From the NCBI RefSeq assembly GCF_002101815.1, contig NZ_LQPM01000012.1, positions 52,936 to 116,935 of the forward strand: a DNA stretch of 64,000 bases, read 5' to 3'. Origin of the DNA: Mycobacterium paraense. Lineage in GTDB: Bacteria > Actinomycetota > Actinomycetes > Mycobacteriales > Mycobacteriaceae. Every line of letters starts with the position of its first letter. The first letter of the stretch is position 1. Below, in pieces: positions 23,626-33,985 of the stretch. The translations under genes were made by a program, and so were the position numbers. The notes beneath the pieces are model-generated. The model did not search any database and had not been told where the DNA came from. It was given only the letters and a program-made list of their open reading frames with translations.

Positions 23626-24477
23626 TCAGTTTTCGGCGGCCAGCACGTCACGGACCGCGGCGTCGACCGTGCTCAGCACATCGGGGTCGATGCCGACGCG
23701 GCCGCGCACCAAGATCGACGCGCTGTTGACCGGCGGCAGGCCCTCGGCCAGGCAGAGGCCATCGGGCAGCTTTCCGATCATCGGTAGCAGCGCGACCCCG
23801 AGCCCGGACCGCACCGCCGCGTAAAGACCGGACAGATCACCGCACTCGGCGGCGATCTCGTAGGCGATGTCGCGCTGGTCCAGCGCCGAAAAGGCGGGCT
23901 CGCGCAACGTGCAGGGTTCGGAGAAGATCACCAGCGGCAGCGGATCCCGGGTCGAGGCAGCGAACGTCCGCGCCGAAATCCATTGCAGCCGAACCAGACC
24001 GGACGCGTTGGCACGATCGAGGCCCGACCCGTCGAGCATGATCGCCAAGTCCACCAGCCCCCGCTCGATCGAGTCGGCCAGCGACACGTTGCGGTCAAGC
24101 CGGAAGCGCACCCGCCGGTCGGGAAGTCGCTCACGCAACGCGCCGGTCAGGCCGGCCAGCATCACGTCGGCGCCGTGTTCGGTGGCGCCGATCGTCAACA
24201 GCGCCGGTTCGGTGGCGCCCAGGTCGTCAAGCGCCGCATCATGCGCGGCCAGAATCGCGCGGGCGTGCCGCAGCAGCTTGTGGCCCGCTTCGGTGAACAC
24301 GACGCCGCGACCCGAGCGTTCGACCACCGTCTGGCCGATCACCGCCTCGATTCTGCGCAGGTGCTGACTGACCGCCGACTGGCTGAGGTGCAGCGCCGCG
24401 GCCGCGCGGTGGAACCCGCCGCAATCGGCGACGGCGACGAGGCTGCGCAGCGGCGCGATGTCGAGGGCCTGGGCCAC
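23626..24477 (-). CDS. LysR-family transcriptional regulator
   Basis: 283 aa. The N-terminal winged helix-turn-helix is at about residues 5-62 (FHRAAAALHLSQSAVSQHLRRIE), followed by a two-lobed effector-binding domain. Start is GTG 24477. It is divergent from a DMT-type exporter gene with 126 bp between them, the usual arrangement for a LysR regulator and its target. The shared region contains AT-rich ATTCACATCAATGATCAAT and a TTGCGA direct repeat, either of which could be an operator. The effector is unknown. Confidence 0.9.
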   Translation of the reverse strand: MAQALDIAPLRSLVAVADCGGFHRAAAALHLSQSAVSQHLRRIEAVIGQTVVERSGRGVVFTEAGHKLLRHARAILAAHDAALDDLGATEPALLTIGATEHGADVMLAGLTGALRERLPDRRVRFRLDRNVSLADSIERGLVDLAIMLDGSGLDRANASGLVRLQWISARTFAASTRDPLPLVIFSEPCTLREPAFSALDQRDIAYEIAAECGDLSGLYAAVRSGLGVALLPMIGKLPDGLCLAEGLPPVNSASILVRGRVGIDPDVLSTVDAAVRDVLAAEN

Positions 24478-24603
24478 CCCCGCACCATAGTTCGATTCAC
24501 ATCAATGATCAATAGACCGCCGCTGGGCTCGAAATTCGCCCATTGCCCTACCGACCGATAAGCGGTTGCGATCGTTTGCGACCGCCAATAATCGTTGGAC
24601 TGA

Positions 24604-25557
24604 ATGGGTCGAGCACGCGAGCATGGTGGCATGGACTTGCCGCGCATGCCGCTGTCCACCGCCTCGGCGGTGACGTTCCTCTACGCGATCGGATATCCCA
24701 TCGGCGTCCTTGCGGTGACCGCAATGACCCCGATGGCCACCCTGGTGCTGCGGTTCGGGTTGGCCGGGTCGATCCTGGCCGTCTGGACGATTGCGGCGAA
24801 GGCGCCCTGGCCGCGCGGGGCGCGGCTCGTTCACGTCCTGGTGGCCGGCCTGCTGATCCAGGGCGTGCAGTTCTGCAGCATTTACGAAGCCGTCGAGCTC
24901 GGGGCGCCGGCCGTGCTGTGCGCGGTGGTCATTGCGATGAACCCGGTGACCACGGCGATCCTCGCCACCGTGTTCCTGCGCGAACCGCTGGGCTTGCAGC
25001 GGCTGGCGGCGCTGGCCCTCGGCGTCGCGGCCGTGCTCGCCGCGTGCGCCCGCCGGCTGATGACCACCCACGGCGTCGACCCCGTCTTTGTGCTGCTTAT
25101 CGTTGGCCTGCTCGGCCTTTCGGCCGGCGGCGTCTACCAGCAGCGCTTCTGCGCCGGAGTCGACTTCCGGGCGATGAGCGCGGTGCAGAACGCCGTCGGC
25201 CTCGTTCCTGCCGCGGCGCTGGCCGCCTTGACGCCCTTCGCCGTGCACGACGCGACCAGGGCCGCCGTCGCGGTCGCCGCCATGGTGCTGTTGAACGCGA
25301 CGCTGGCGGTCAGCCTGTACGTGCGCGCCATCAGCACGCACGGCGCGGCGGCCGTTGCGATGCTCTTTGCCGTCATTCCGGCGGTCGCCGGGTTGCTGTC
25401 CTGGGTGATGCTGGGCCAGCGCCCGGATGTCGGCGTGGCGGTCGGCCTGCTCGTCGGCGGGCTGGCCTGCTGGCTCAACAGCCGCGCCTCCGCCCCGCCC
25501 CGCCCGGCGAAAGCCGCCGAGCCCCAAACGATTCCCGAAACCTGCGTCGTCGGCTAG
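24604..25557 (+). CDS. EamA/DMT-superfamily exporter
   Basis: Ten hydrophobic segments in two EamA repeats make this a drug/metabolite transporter of about 317 aa (308 aa from the alternative ATG 24631). The first repeat begins FLYAIGYPIGVLAVTAMTP; the second ends VGLLVGGLACWLNSRAS. Substrates of the family range from amino acids to purines and cannot be read off the sequence. Probably regulated by the adjacent LysR protein. Its 3' end overlaps the converging DUF2156 gene by four bases. Confidence 0.88.
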   Translation: MGRAREHGGMDLPRMPLSTASAVTFLYAIGYPIGVLAVTAMTPMATLVLRFGLAGSILAVWTIAAKAPWPRGARLVHVLVAGLLIQGVQFCSIYEAVELGAPAVLCAVVIAMNPVTTAILATVFLREPLGLQRLAALALGVAAVLAACARRLMTTHGVDPVFVLLIVGLLGLSAGGVYQQRFCAGVDFRAMSAVQNAVGLVPAAALAALTPFAVHDATRAAVAVAAMVLLNATLAVSLYVRAISTHGAAAVAMLFAVIPAVAGLLSWVMLGQRPDVGVAVGLLVGGLACWLNSRASAPPRPAKAAEPQTIPETCVVG

Positions 25558-26954
25558 AGGTGGCGCCGGCGCGGCATGAACTCCAGCGTCAGCAACACCA
25601 CCACGAGCGGGAGCAACTGGGTCATCGAGATCAGCGCGTAGCGACGGGCGTCCATGGCATGGAACTTGCGCACGTACCGGAACAACGATTCCAGCGCGAT
25701 CAGCGGGTCGAGGATGTGGATCAACCGGTAGAAGACGCGCTGCAGCCGGCCGCGATCCTTGTCCTCGAAGATCTCCGGGAACGCCGCGAACGACAGCGAT
25801 ACCCGCTGCGCGCCAGCGTGTTTGGCGGCCATGATCATGTCGACGCTGAGCCGCTCGTCGATGCCGTTCGGGGATCCGCGGCGACGCCACGGGACGTCGA
25901 GGCTGACATCGCTGCCCCCGCCGGCGGTCGCATAGCGGTGGAAGCCCTGCACGCGCCCGTCGGCGTCGCGGGCGATGATGAGCTTGATTCCGGGGAAGCG
26001 GCCCTCCAGCACGCCGTCGAGGTTCATGTAGAAGCCGCGGTCATAATGGGTGCCGCTTGGGGACGCGCGCACCACGTCGGTCAGCTCCGCGAGCAGCTTG
26101 TCGTCGAGTTGCTGCTCGTCGACGATTTCCGTGGTGATGCCGAAGTTGTGGGTGCGCTTCACGGCCTGACGCAGGTTGCGGAACTTGCGGCCCACCATTT
26201 CGAAACCGGCCACGTCGACGACGACGTCGCGGCCGATCGGGATGGCCCGCAGCGATTGCCCGATGACCGCGGGGTCCCGCCACAACTCGAGTCGCCGCTC
26301 GCTGCAGCCCACGACCGCGATCCGCCAGCCGTGGGTGTGACACATGGCGGCGAAGTCGGCGACCAGTTCGGGGAATTTCGTTTCGTCTCCGACGGGATCG
26401 CCGCCGACCGCGGCGTATCCCAGCCGGGTCCGGTATGCCAGCGCGGCCGTCCCGTCGGCGGTGAAGTGGTAACACTTGCCCGTCTGCATCGCGAAGGGCG
26501 CCAGCGGGTCATCGGCGGTGACGTCGATCAACGACCACACCCGCAGCAGGTCCGCGGCTCGCGGATGCGCCGACGTCGGCCACATCAACACGATCCCGGA
26601 CCCGACGATCAGCACGTCGCCCAGCAGGTCGAAGGACAGCACGTGCGCGCCCAGCCCCGCCACGACGAACAGCGCGGCGGCGGTGGCGTGCATGGTCGTC
26701 ACCGGGCGGCCCAGGAAGATGCCGCGGGCGATGAACGCCACGGCGCCCAGCACCGTCAGCGACCAGCCCAGCCGGTCGCTGTAGTGCCAATCCGGCTGCT
26801 GGTGGTGTCGGGCGAGGATGACGACCAGCCAGGCCGCCGCGCAGAGCAGGGCCAGCGCCCCGACCCAGCGGGCTGCCAGTGAATCGACATGGACGACAAC
26901 GCGTTCTCGGGCGCGGGGCTTTGCAGCGACGTCGACCGGTCCGTTCACCTTCAC
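25554..26954 (-). CDS. DUF2156 (phosphatidylglycerol lysyltransferase-like) membrane protein
   Basis: 466 aa. Three to four hydrophobic segments near the N-terminus (residues about 30-130) are followed by a GNAT-like DUF2156 domain, recognisable from AYRTRLGYAAVGGDPVGD, GRKFRNLRQAVKRT and DVSLDVPWRRRG. The last hydrophobic helix is at 445-460. The domain is the catalytic part of MprF/LysX lipid aminoacyltransferases, which add amino acids from tRNA to phospholipid; this protein lacks the long flippase part and any tRNA-synthetase domain. It corresponds to Rv1619. Start is GTG 26954. Confidence 0.85.
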   Translation of the reverse strand: MKVNGPVDVAAKPRARERVVVHVDSLAARWVGALALLCAAAWLVVILARHHQQPDWHYSDRLGWSLTVLGAVAFIARGIFLGRPVTTMHATAAALFVVAGLGAHVLSFDLLGDVLIVGSGIVLMWPTSAHPRAADLLRVWSLIDVTADDPLAPFAMQTGKCYHFTADGTAALAYRTRLGYAAVGGDPVGDETKFPELVADFAAMCHTHGWRIAVVGCSERRLELWRDPAVIGQSLRAIPIGRDVVVDVAGFEMVGRKFRNLRQAVKRTHNFGITTEIVDEQQLDDKLLAELTDVVRASPSGTHYDRGFYMNLDGVLEGRFPGIKLIIARDADGRVQGFHRYATAGGGSDVSLDVPWRRRGSPNGIDERLSVDMIMAAKHAGAQRVSLSFAAFPEIFEDKDRGRLQRVFYRLIHILDPLIALESLFRYVRKFHAMDARRYALISMTQLLPLVVVLLTLEFMPRRRHL

Positions 26955-27096
26955 CTCCCGATGCGATCACTCACGTCGGCAGTTTGTTCCCGCCACTCGC
27001 ACCGAATACCCGGCTGACTGGAACTTACGCCCGTGGCGGCCCCGATAGGCCAAAAATCAGGCGGTTTTCCAGCGGGTATGCCGTACTGTGACCTTT

Positions 27097-27972
27097 CTAT
27101 CGCTGGGCGGGCGGGAAATATAACAACAGGCCTTCCTGCGCCACGGTGGCGATGGCCCGGCCGGCGGCGTCGAAGAAGTGTCCGGTGCCCAGCCCGCGCG
27201 AATCCGCGGCCACCGGCGACGACGTGGAGTACAGCAACCAGTCGTTGAAGTTGACCGGCCGGTGAAACCACACGGAGTGGTTGGCGGACGCGGCGAAGAT
27301 GCGGTCGAACCCCCACGACAGCCCGTGGGTGGTGATGACCGAGTCCAGCACCGTGGTGTCCGAGGAGAACAGCAGGGCCGCGGTGTGCAGAACCGGGTCC
27401 TCGGGCAACGCACCCAGCGCCTTCATCCAGACCCTGTTGTGCGGCAGCCGCTCGCCCTTGTCGCGCATGATCCAGGAGGGATCGTTGGTGAAGCGCCATT
27501 CGATCGGCTGCAGGGCGTTGACGAAGTGCGGCACGACCTTTTCGTAGCCACGCAACAGGTCGCCGAGCGGCGGTTGCGTATGGGGCTGCGGCACCTGCGG
27601 CGGGTCGACGGCGTGCTCGAGGCCGGGACCGCCCGACATGTACGAGATCAGCGCGGACGACAACACGACGCCGTCCTGCACCGCGTCGACGCGCCGGTTG
27701 GCGAAGCGCCGCTCGTCGCGCAGCCGCGTCACCTGGAACTCGATGTCCTTGGCGGTGTCCCCGCCGTTGATGAAGTGCACGGACAGCGCGCTGGGCGGCA
27801 GCTCGTCGGACTTCAGCGTGCGGCTGCTGGCGACGAACGACTGCGCCATGAGCTGCCCGCCGAAGGTGCGCATCGGGTTCTTGCTGGGGTGGGATCCGAC
27901 GAACCGGTCCTCGGCGACCCGTCGGAGGTCGAGTATCGCCAGCAGTTCCTCGAAATCAGAATTGGTGCTGAT
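27097..27972 (-). CDS. tesB: Acyl-CoA thioesterase II (ATC at the predicted start)
   Basis: Hydrolyses acyl-CoA to free acid and CoA. The double hot-dog thioesterase is clear: SHPSKNPMRTFGGQLMAQSF at the N-terminal end and GLSWGFDRIFAASANHSVWF in the second half. A perfect ribosome-binding site (AAGAGGAGAGG) ends five bases before codon 27972, which reads ATC AGC ACC; homologous proteins begin close to SDFEELLAILDL, so 27972 should be the start. The next canonical in-frame start upstream is ATG 28041, inside the 3' end of pyk, which would add 23 residues. Length from 27972 is 291 aa. It follows pyk on the same strand and may be cotranscribed. Confidence 0.88.
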   Translation of the reverse strand: MSTNSDFEELLAILDLRRVAEDRFVGSHPSKNPMRTFGGQLMAQSFVASSRTLKSDELPPSALSVHFINGGDTAKDIEFQVTRLRDERRFANRRVDAVQDGVVLSSALISYMSGGPGLEHAVDPPQVPQPHTQPPLGDLLRGYEKVVPHFVNALQPIEWRFTNDPSWIMRDKGERLPHNRVWMKALGALPEDPVLHTAALLFSSDTTVLDSVITTHGLSWGFDRIFAASANHSVWFHRPVNFNDWLLYSTSSPVAADSRGLGTGHFFDAAGRAIATVAQEGLLLYFPPAQR

Positions 27973-28009
27973 CGCGGCCTCTCCTCTTGGGGTCCTATGG
28001 GTCCCTGCG

Positions 28010-29428
28010 CTAGACGTCGTCCTCCCCGATCCGGTGCACATGGATCAGATTTGTCGACCCTACTGTGCCGGGTGGCGCGCCTGCGACGATGACCACCAGA
28101 TCGCCGCGCTTGTAGCGGCCGAGCTCGAGCAGCGACTTGTCGACCTGGCGGATCATGCCGTCGGTCGACGTCATCATCGGGACGATGAAGGTCTCGGTGC
28201 CCCAGGTCATGGCGAGCTGGCTGCGCACCTCGGGCCACGCGGTGAAGGCGAGCAGCGGCAGCGGGGTGTGCAGGCGCGCCAGCCGCTTGACGGTGTCACC
28301 GGACTGGGTGAAGGCGACCAACGCCTTCGCGTCGAGCCGCTCGCCGATGTCGCGGGCGGCGTAGGAGATCACGCCGCGTTTGGTGCGGGGCACGTGCGTC
28401 AGCGGCGGCGCGGCCGTGGAGTTCTCCTCGACCGCGCACACGATGCGCGACATCGTCCGAACCGCCGCCAGCGGATACTTGCCCACCGACGTCTCCCCCG
28501 ACAACATCAACGCGTCGGCGCCGTCGAGCACGGCGTTGGCGACGTCGGAGGCCTCGGCTCGGGTGGGTCGCGAGTTTTCGATCATCGAGTCGAGCATCTG
28601 GGTCGCAACGATGACGGGTTTCGCGTTCTCCCTGGCGATTTGGATCGCCCGCTTCTGCACCAGCGGCACCTCTTCGAGGGGCAGCTCGACGCCCAGGTCG
28701 CCACGGGCCACCATGATGCCGTCGAACGCCAGCACGATGGCTTCCAGGTTGTCGACGGCTTCCGGCTTTTCCAGCTTGGCGATCACCGGCACCCGCCGCC
28801 CGATGCGGTCCATCACCTCGTGCACGAGTTCGACGTCGGACGGCGAACGCACGAATGAGAGCGCGACCAGGTCGACCCCCAGGTTCAGCGCGAACGTCAG
28901 GTCGTCGATGTCCTTGTCCGACAACGCGGGGGCGGACACGTTCACGCCGGGCAGCGAGAGGCCCTTGTTGTTGCTGACCGGGCCGCCCTCGACGACGGTG
29001 CAGACGACGTCGTCGCCGTCGATGGCGTCCACCACCAGGCAGACCTTGCCGTCGTCGACCAGGATGCGGTCACCGACCACGGCGTCCTGGGCCAGCTTTT
29101 TGTAGGTGGTGGACACGCGGTCGTGGCTGCCTTCGCATTCGGCGACGGTGATGCGGACCGTCTCCCCGTCGGCCCAGAACGTGGGGCCGCTGGCGAAGCG
29201 TCCCAGCCTGATCTTGGGGCCCTGTAGGTCCGCGAGCACGCCGACCGCGCGGCCGGTGGTGTCGGACGCGGCCCGCACGCGGTCGTAGGCGGCCTTGTGA
29301 TCGGCGTAGTCCCCGTGGCTGAAGTTCATTCGAGCGACGTCCATTCCGGCCTCTACCAGCGCCAGGATCAGTTCGTCGGAGCTTGTTGCCGGGCCCAGGG
29401 TGCAGACGATCTTCCCGCGTCTACTCAC
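28010..29428 (-). CDS. pyk: Pyruvate kinase
   Basis: Final step of glycolysis, phosphoenolpyruvate plus ADP to pyruvate plus ATP. The 472-aa length equals M. tuberculosis PykA. N-terminal GMDVARMNFSHG, the metal/phosphate motif VARGDLGVELP and the helix MLDSMIENSRPTRAEASDVANA are intact, as is the C-terminal regulatory domain. Start is GTG 29428. The TGA lies 37 bases before the tesB predicted start. Confidence 0.97.
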   Translation of the reverse strand: MSRRGKIVCTLGPATSSDELILALVEAGMDVARMNFSHGDYADHKAAYDRVRAASDTTGRAVGVLADLQGPKIRLGRFASGPTFWADGETVRITVAECEGSHDRVSTTYKKLAQDAVVGDRILVDDGKVCLVVDAIDGDDVVCTVVEGGPVSNNKGLSLPGVNVSAPALSDKDIDDLTFALNLGVDLVALSFVRSPSDVELVHEVMDRIGRRVPVIAKLEKPEAVDNLEAIVLAFDGIMVARGDLGVELPLEEVPLVQKRAIQIARENAKPVIVATQMLDSMIENSRPTRAEASDVANAVLDGADALMLSGETSVGKYPLAAVRTMSRIVCAVEENSTAAPPLTHVPRTKRGVISYAARDIGERLDAKALVAFTQSGDTVKRLARLHTPLPLLAFTAWPEVRSQLAMTWGTETFIVPMMTSTDGMIRQVDKSLLELGRYKRGDLVVIVAGAPPGTVGSTNLIHVHRIGEDDV

Positions 29429-29491
29429 GGCGAACCAGCATAGTCGCGCGGCGCGGGGGCAGCCCGAGTTAACCGATTGGACGCAGCGCGG

Positions 29492-29878
29492 CTACCCGCT
29501 GAGGACGGTCGGAACCAGCGGGAAGCCTGGCAGGTTGCGCAGCACGGTCCACGCGATCGCCACGGCTGTGACCGTCACCACCGCCGGCGTCGACAACACC
29601 GGCTCGCCGCGCCGGCGCCGCAGCAGGATCCAGCCCGCCAGCGCCGGGAGGGCAAACAGCAGGAAGAGGTTGTCGTTGATGGTGGCCATCAGGTCACCGT
29701 GCAGCAGATCATGCGTCATGCGAAGGCCGCCGCACAGGGGGCAATTCCAACCCGTAAGCCACTTGAACGGGCACAGCGGATACACCGAATGCGTGTTGTG
29801 CGGATCGACCAGCGCGACGTAGCCGACCGCGCCCGCCAACAGCGCGCCGGTGCCCGCCGCGGCGTACGTCCGGTTCAC
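29492..29878 (-). CDS. DUF2752 membrane protein
   Basis: 128 aa with three hydrophobic segments and the DUF2752 cysteine pattern CPFKWLTGWNCPLCGGLR, whose spaced cysteines hint at metal or disulphide chemistry. Function is unknown. It corresponds to Rv1616 and lies between lgt and pyk on the same strand, 63 bases from pyk. It begins 19 bases from a 21-bp inverted repeat that separates it from lgt. Confidence 0.85.
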   Translation of the reverse strand: MNRTYAAAGTGALLAGAVGYVALVDPHNTHSVYPLCPFKWLTGWNCPLCGGLRMTHDLLHGDLMATINDNLFLLFALPALAGWILLRRRRGEPVLSTPAVVTVTAVAIAWTVLRNLPGFPLVPTVLSG

Positions 29879-29896
29879 GTCCTCACTTTAATGCGC

Positions 29897-29953
29897 CGAA
29901 CGTCGGGTTGTTGCGGGGAAACCCGCGTATTTCCCGCAACAACCCGACGTTCG
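29897..29953. repeat. Perfect 21-bp inverted repeat downstream of lgt
   Basis: Bases 29897-29917 and 29933-29953 are exact reverse complements with a 15-base loop, so the RNA would form a 21-pair hairpin (24 with wobble and A-T extension into the loop). The core of an arm reads CGGGTTGTTGCGGG. It lies in the 216-bp gap between lgt and the DUF2752 gene and could end the trp-lgt transcript or be a mobile palindromic element. Confidence 0.85.
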
Positions 29954-29972
29954 ACAGTTGTCGCGGCGAGTG

Positions 29973-30050
29973 TGGATCCTGGGCGACGACACGCCGACGA
30001 ACTTCACCACCAGCTCACACCGAAACGCCCCGAGTTCACACTCGACCCGG
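29973..30050. repeat. Inverted repeat region with CGAGTGTG / CACACTCG arms
   Basis: CGAGTGTG and CACACTCG, about 60 bases apart, flank an otherwise featureless stretch after the lgt stop. No gene was found in 29879-30094. This looks like a spacer repeat and not coding sequence. Confidence 0.4.
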
Positions 30051-30094
30051 CGGATGACGTTCGCGGGCCGGTCCTTTCCGCCGCGAGCCGGGCG

Positions 30095-31870
30095 CTAGCG
30101 GCCGCGTCGGTTCCGCAGCCGGAAGCTCAATCGCCTCCGTGTTGCGGCCGGGGCATCCACTACGGCCTCTTCCGCCTCGGCGTCGGACTCGGGTTCCGAG
30201 TCAGCTTCGGGCTCTTGATCTTTGGGCTCGGTCGTCTCGGGCTCGTTCTCAAGGTCTTCGGCTTCGGGTTCGGCGACCTCGGCCTGCTCGGCCTCCGTCG
30301 CGACGGCCTCGGCCTCCGCGGCCTCGGACTCCTCGCCCTCCGGCTCCACGGGTTCGCTCTCGGTCTCCGCGACCGCGGCCTCGGCCTCCGCGACTTCAGG
30401 TTCCGACGCCTCGGCCGCGTCGGCCTCCAGTTCTTCGGCTTCGGCCTCTTCGGCTTCCGGCTCCTCGGCCTCCGCCTCTTGTGCTACGGGTTCCTGCTCT
30501 TCGGCTTCCGGCTCCGCGGCCTCCGCCTCGTCGGCCTTTTCGGCCTCCGGCTCCTCGGCCTCTTCAGCTTCGGCTTCCGGCTCCTCCGGCTCAGCCTCTT
30601 CGGCTTCCGGTTCCGGCACCTCGGCTTCTTCGGCTTCCGGCGCCTCCGCCTCGGCCTCTTCCGCTTCGGGTTCCGCCACCTCGACTGCTTCGGTCTCGGA
30701 CTCCGCGACCTCCGCCTCGTCGGCCACGGGTTCCGCGACCTCCGCCTCGGCGGTTGCAGGCTCCGCCGCCTCCAGCTCGGCCGTCTCCGGGACCTCGGCC
30801 TCCGCTTTCACGGTCTCGGCGTCGGCTTCGGGCGCGACGGGCTCCACAGGTTTCGGCCGCCGGCGCGGAATCAGCCTCTTCGCCGTCTTGCCCGCCGCCA
30901 TCACGCCCGCGACCGTGGCCGCCGCCATCACCGAAGCGCCGGTGATCGCCTCGGGTTCCGGTTCGGCTTGCGGCTTGGGCGCCGGCGCGTCCTCGGGCAC
31001 TGGATACCCGGTGTGCAGGCTCGCGGGGTCCTCGCGGCCCTTCGGCGCCAGGATGATGTACACGATCGCACCGATGAACACGAAAGTCGATGTGAAGACG
31101 TTGATTCGGATTCCGGCGATGAGCGTGGCCGTGTCGTTGCGCAGCAGCTCCACACCGAAGCGCCCGACGCAGTAGCAGGCGACATACAACGCGAACAGCC
31201 GTCCGTGACCGAACTTGAACCGCCGGTCCACGTAGATCAACGCGACGAAAACCAGGACGTTCCAGATCAATTCGTACAAGAACGTCGGCTGCACCACGAG
31301 CGCGACCTGCCCGGTCGACACGCCGTCGAGCGAATGCGGGTCCACGTAACCGGAGGGGTCGCGCCGGTAGAAGATCTCCAAACCCCACGGCACCGTGGTT
31401 TCCCGGCCGTAGAGCTCCTGGTTGAAGTAGTTGCCGAGCCGACCGATGGCCTGCGCCAAGATGATTCCCGGCGCGATCGCGTCGCCGAAGGCGGGCAGCG
31501 GAATTCCGCGACGCCGGCAGGCGATCCACGCGCCGACGCCGCCGAGCGCCACCGCGCCCCAGATGCCCAGGCCGCCGTCCCAGATTCGCAGCGCCGCGCC
31601 GAACCCGGCGCCGCCCGGGCCCCAATAGGTCCGCCAGTCGGTGGCGAGGTGATAGAGCCGGCCGCCGATCAATCCGAACGGCACCGCCCACAGCGCGATG
31701 TCGTAGATGACGCCCCGTTGGCCGCCGCGGGCCTCCCAGCGCCGGTCCCCGATCATCAGCGCAACCACGATGCCGGTGATGATGAACAGCGCGTAGGCGC
31801 GGATCGGCAACGGCCCGAGGTGCCACACACCCCGCGGGGGGCTGGGGAAATACGCGAGCAGGTGCGTCAC
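30095..31870 (-). CDS. lgt: Prolipoprotein diacylglyceryl transferase with long acidic C-terminal tail
   Basis: Transfers diacylglycerol from phosphatidylglycerol to the lipobox cysteine of pre-lipoproteins in the plasma membrane. The enzyme core (residues about 1-290, seven membrane helices) contains the Lgt signature around GRLGNYFNQELYGR and GGRLYHLATDWR. From about residue 300 to 591 the protein is a low-complexity tail rich in glutamate, alanine, valine and proline in repeating units such as EAEEPEAEE, ending in the basic TRRRLSFRLRNRRGR. M. tuberculosis Lgt also has a C-terminal extension but is 468 aa, so this tail is about 120 residues longer. GTG 31870 overlaps the trpA stop. Confidence 0.95.
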   Translation of the reverse strand: MTHLLAYFPSPPRGVWHLGPLPIRAYALFIITGIVVALMIGDRRWEARGGQRGVIYDIALWAVPFGLIGGRLYHLATDWRTYWGPGGAGFGAALRIWDGGLGIWGAVALGGVGAWIACRRRGIPLPAFGDAIAPGIILAQAIGRLGNYFNQELYGRETTVPWGLEIFYRRDPSGYVDPHSLDGVSTGQVALVVQPTFLYELIWNVLVFVALIYVDRRFKFGHGRLFALYVACYCVGRFGVELLRNDTATLIAGIRINVFTSTFVFIGAIVYIILAPKGREDPASLHTGYPVPEDAPAPKPQAEPEPEAITGASVMAAATVAGVMAAGKTAKRLIPRRRPKPVEPVAPEADAETVKAEAEVPETAELEAAEPATAEAEVAEPVADEAEVAESETEAVEVAEPEAEEAEAEAPEAEEAEVPEPEAEEAEPEEPEAEAEEAEEPEAEKADEAEAAEPEAEEQEPVAQEAEAEEPEAEEAEAEELEADAAEASEPEVAEAEAAVAETESEPVEPEGEESEAAEAEAVATEAEQAEVAEPEAEDLENEPETTEPKDQEPEADSEPESDAEAEEAVVDAPAATRRRLSFRLRNRRGR

Positions 31871-32678
31871 GATGCGGCCGCCCGCTGCCGCACACCGATG
31901 GCGAGTTCCTCGGTCAGCGCGCGCAGCGCGGGCAGACCGCCGCCGCCCAGCGCCGACACCAACGCGGACCCGACGATGACCCCGTCGGCGTAGCCGCCGA
32001 TCTGCGCGGCCTGCTCCCTTGAGCGCACACCGAGGCCGACGCCGACGGGTATGTCGGACACCGTCCTGACCCGGCGCACCAATTCCGGTGCGGCGTGCGA
32101 CACCGCGTCACGCGCCCCGGTGACCCCCATCGTCGAGGCCGCGTAGACGAAGCCGCGCGACGCCTCGACCGTGGTCGCCAGCCGCTCCGGCGTCGACGAG
32201 GGCGCGACCAGGAAGATGCGATCCAGCCGATGCGCGTCGGAGGCCGCCAACCACTGCCCGGCCTCGTCGGGGATGAGGTCGGGGGTGATCAGGCCGTGCC
32301 CGCCGGCCGCCGCCAGGTCCCGGGCGAAGGCGTCAACGCCGTAGCGCAGCACCGGATTCCAATACGTCATCACCACCGCCCGGCCGCCGGCCGCGCTGAT
32401 CGCGTCGACCGCGGCCAGCGTGTCCCGGACCCGCACTCCCCCGTGCAACGCGGCCTCGGTAGCCCGCGCGATCGTCGGGCCGTCCATGCCCGGATCCGAG
32501 TACGGCACGCCGACTTCGATGATGTCGCAACCGGATTCGACGAGCGCGATCATCGCGTCGATCGAGGTGGCCACGTCGGGGTAGCCCGTCGGCAGGTAAC
32601 CGATCAGCGCCGCCCGGCCGTCGGCGCGGCACGACTCGAAAGCCGGGCCCAGCCGGCTCGCCTCGCTCTGTTGCACGG

Positions 32679-32682
<4 letters not shown>
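31867..32682 (-). CDS. trpA: Tryptophan synthase alpha chain
   Basis: Cleaves indole-3-glycerol phosphate to indole and passes it to TrpB. The TIM-barrel protein (271 aa) shows [12 protein letters not shown], the catalytic glutamate in [16 protein letters not shown] and [12 protein letters not shown] 32682 overlaps the trpB TGA (ATGA), and its own TGA overlaps the lgt GTG, so translation is coupled across trpB, trpA and lgt. A longer reading frame upstream is trpB in another frame and is rejected. Confidence 0.97.
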
Positions 32683-33950
<1,268 letters not shown>

Positions 33951-33985
33951 CACCAATTCTCGACGCGGGGACAGCTCATCGGCGG

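Noticed and set aside
30139..31175. Long plus-strand frames across lgt (proline/arginine- and serine-rich)
   Set aside because: They mirror the low-complexity GCC/GAG codons of the Lgt tail on the other strand and have no homology-like pattern, start site or ribosome-binding site.
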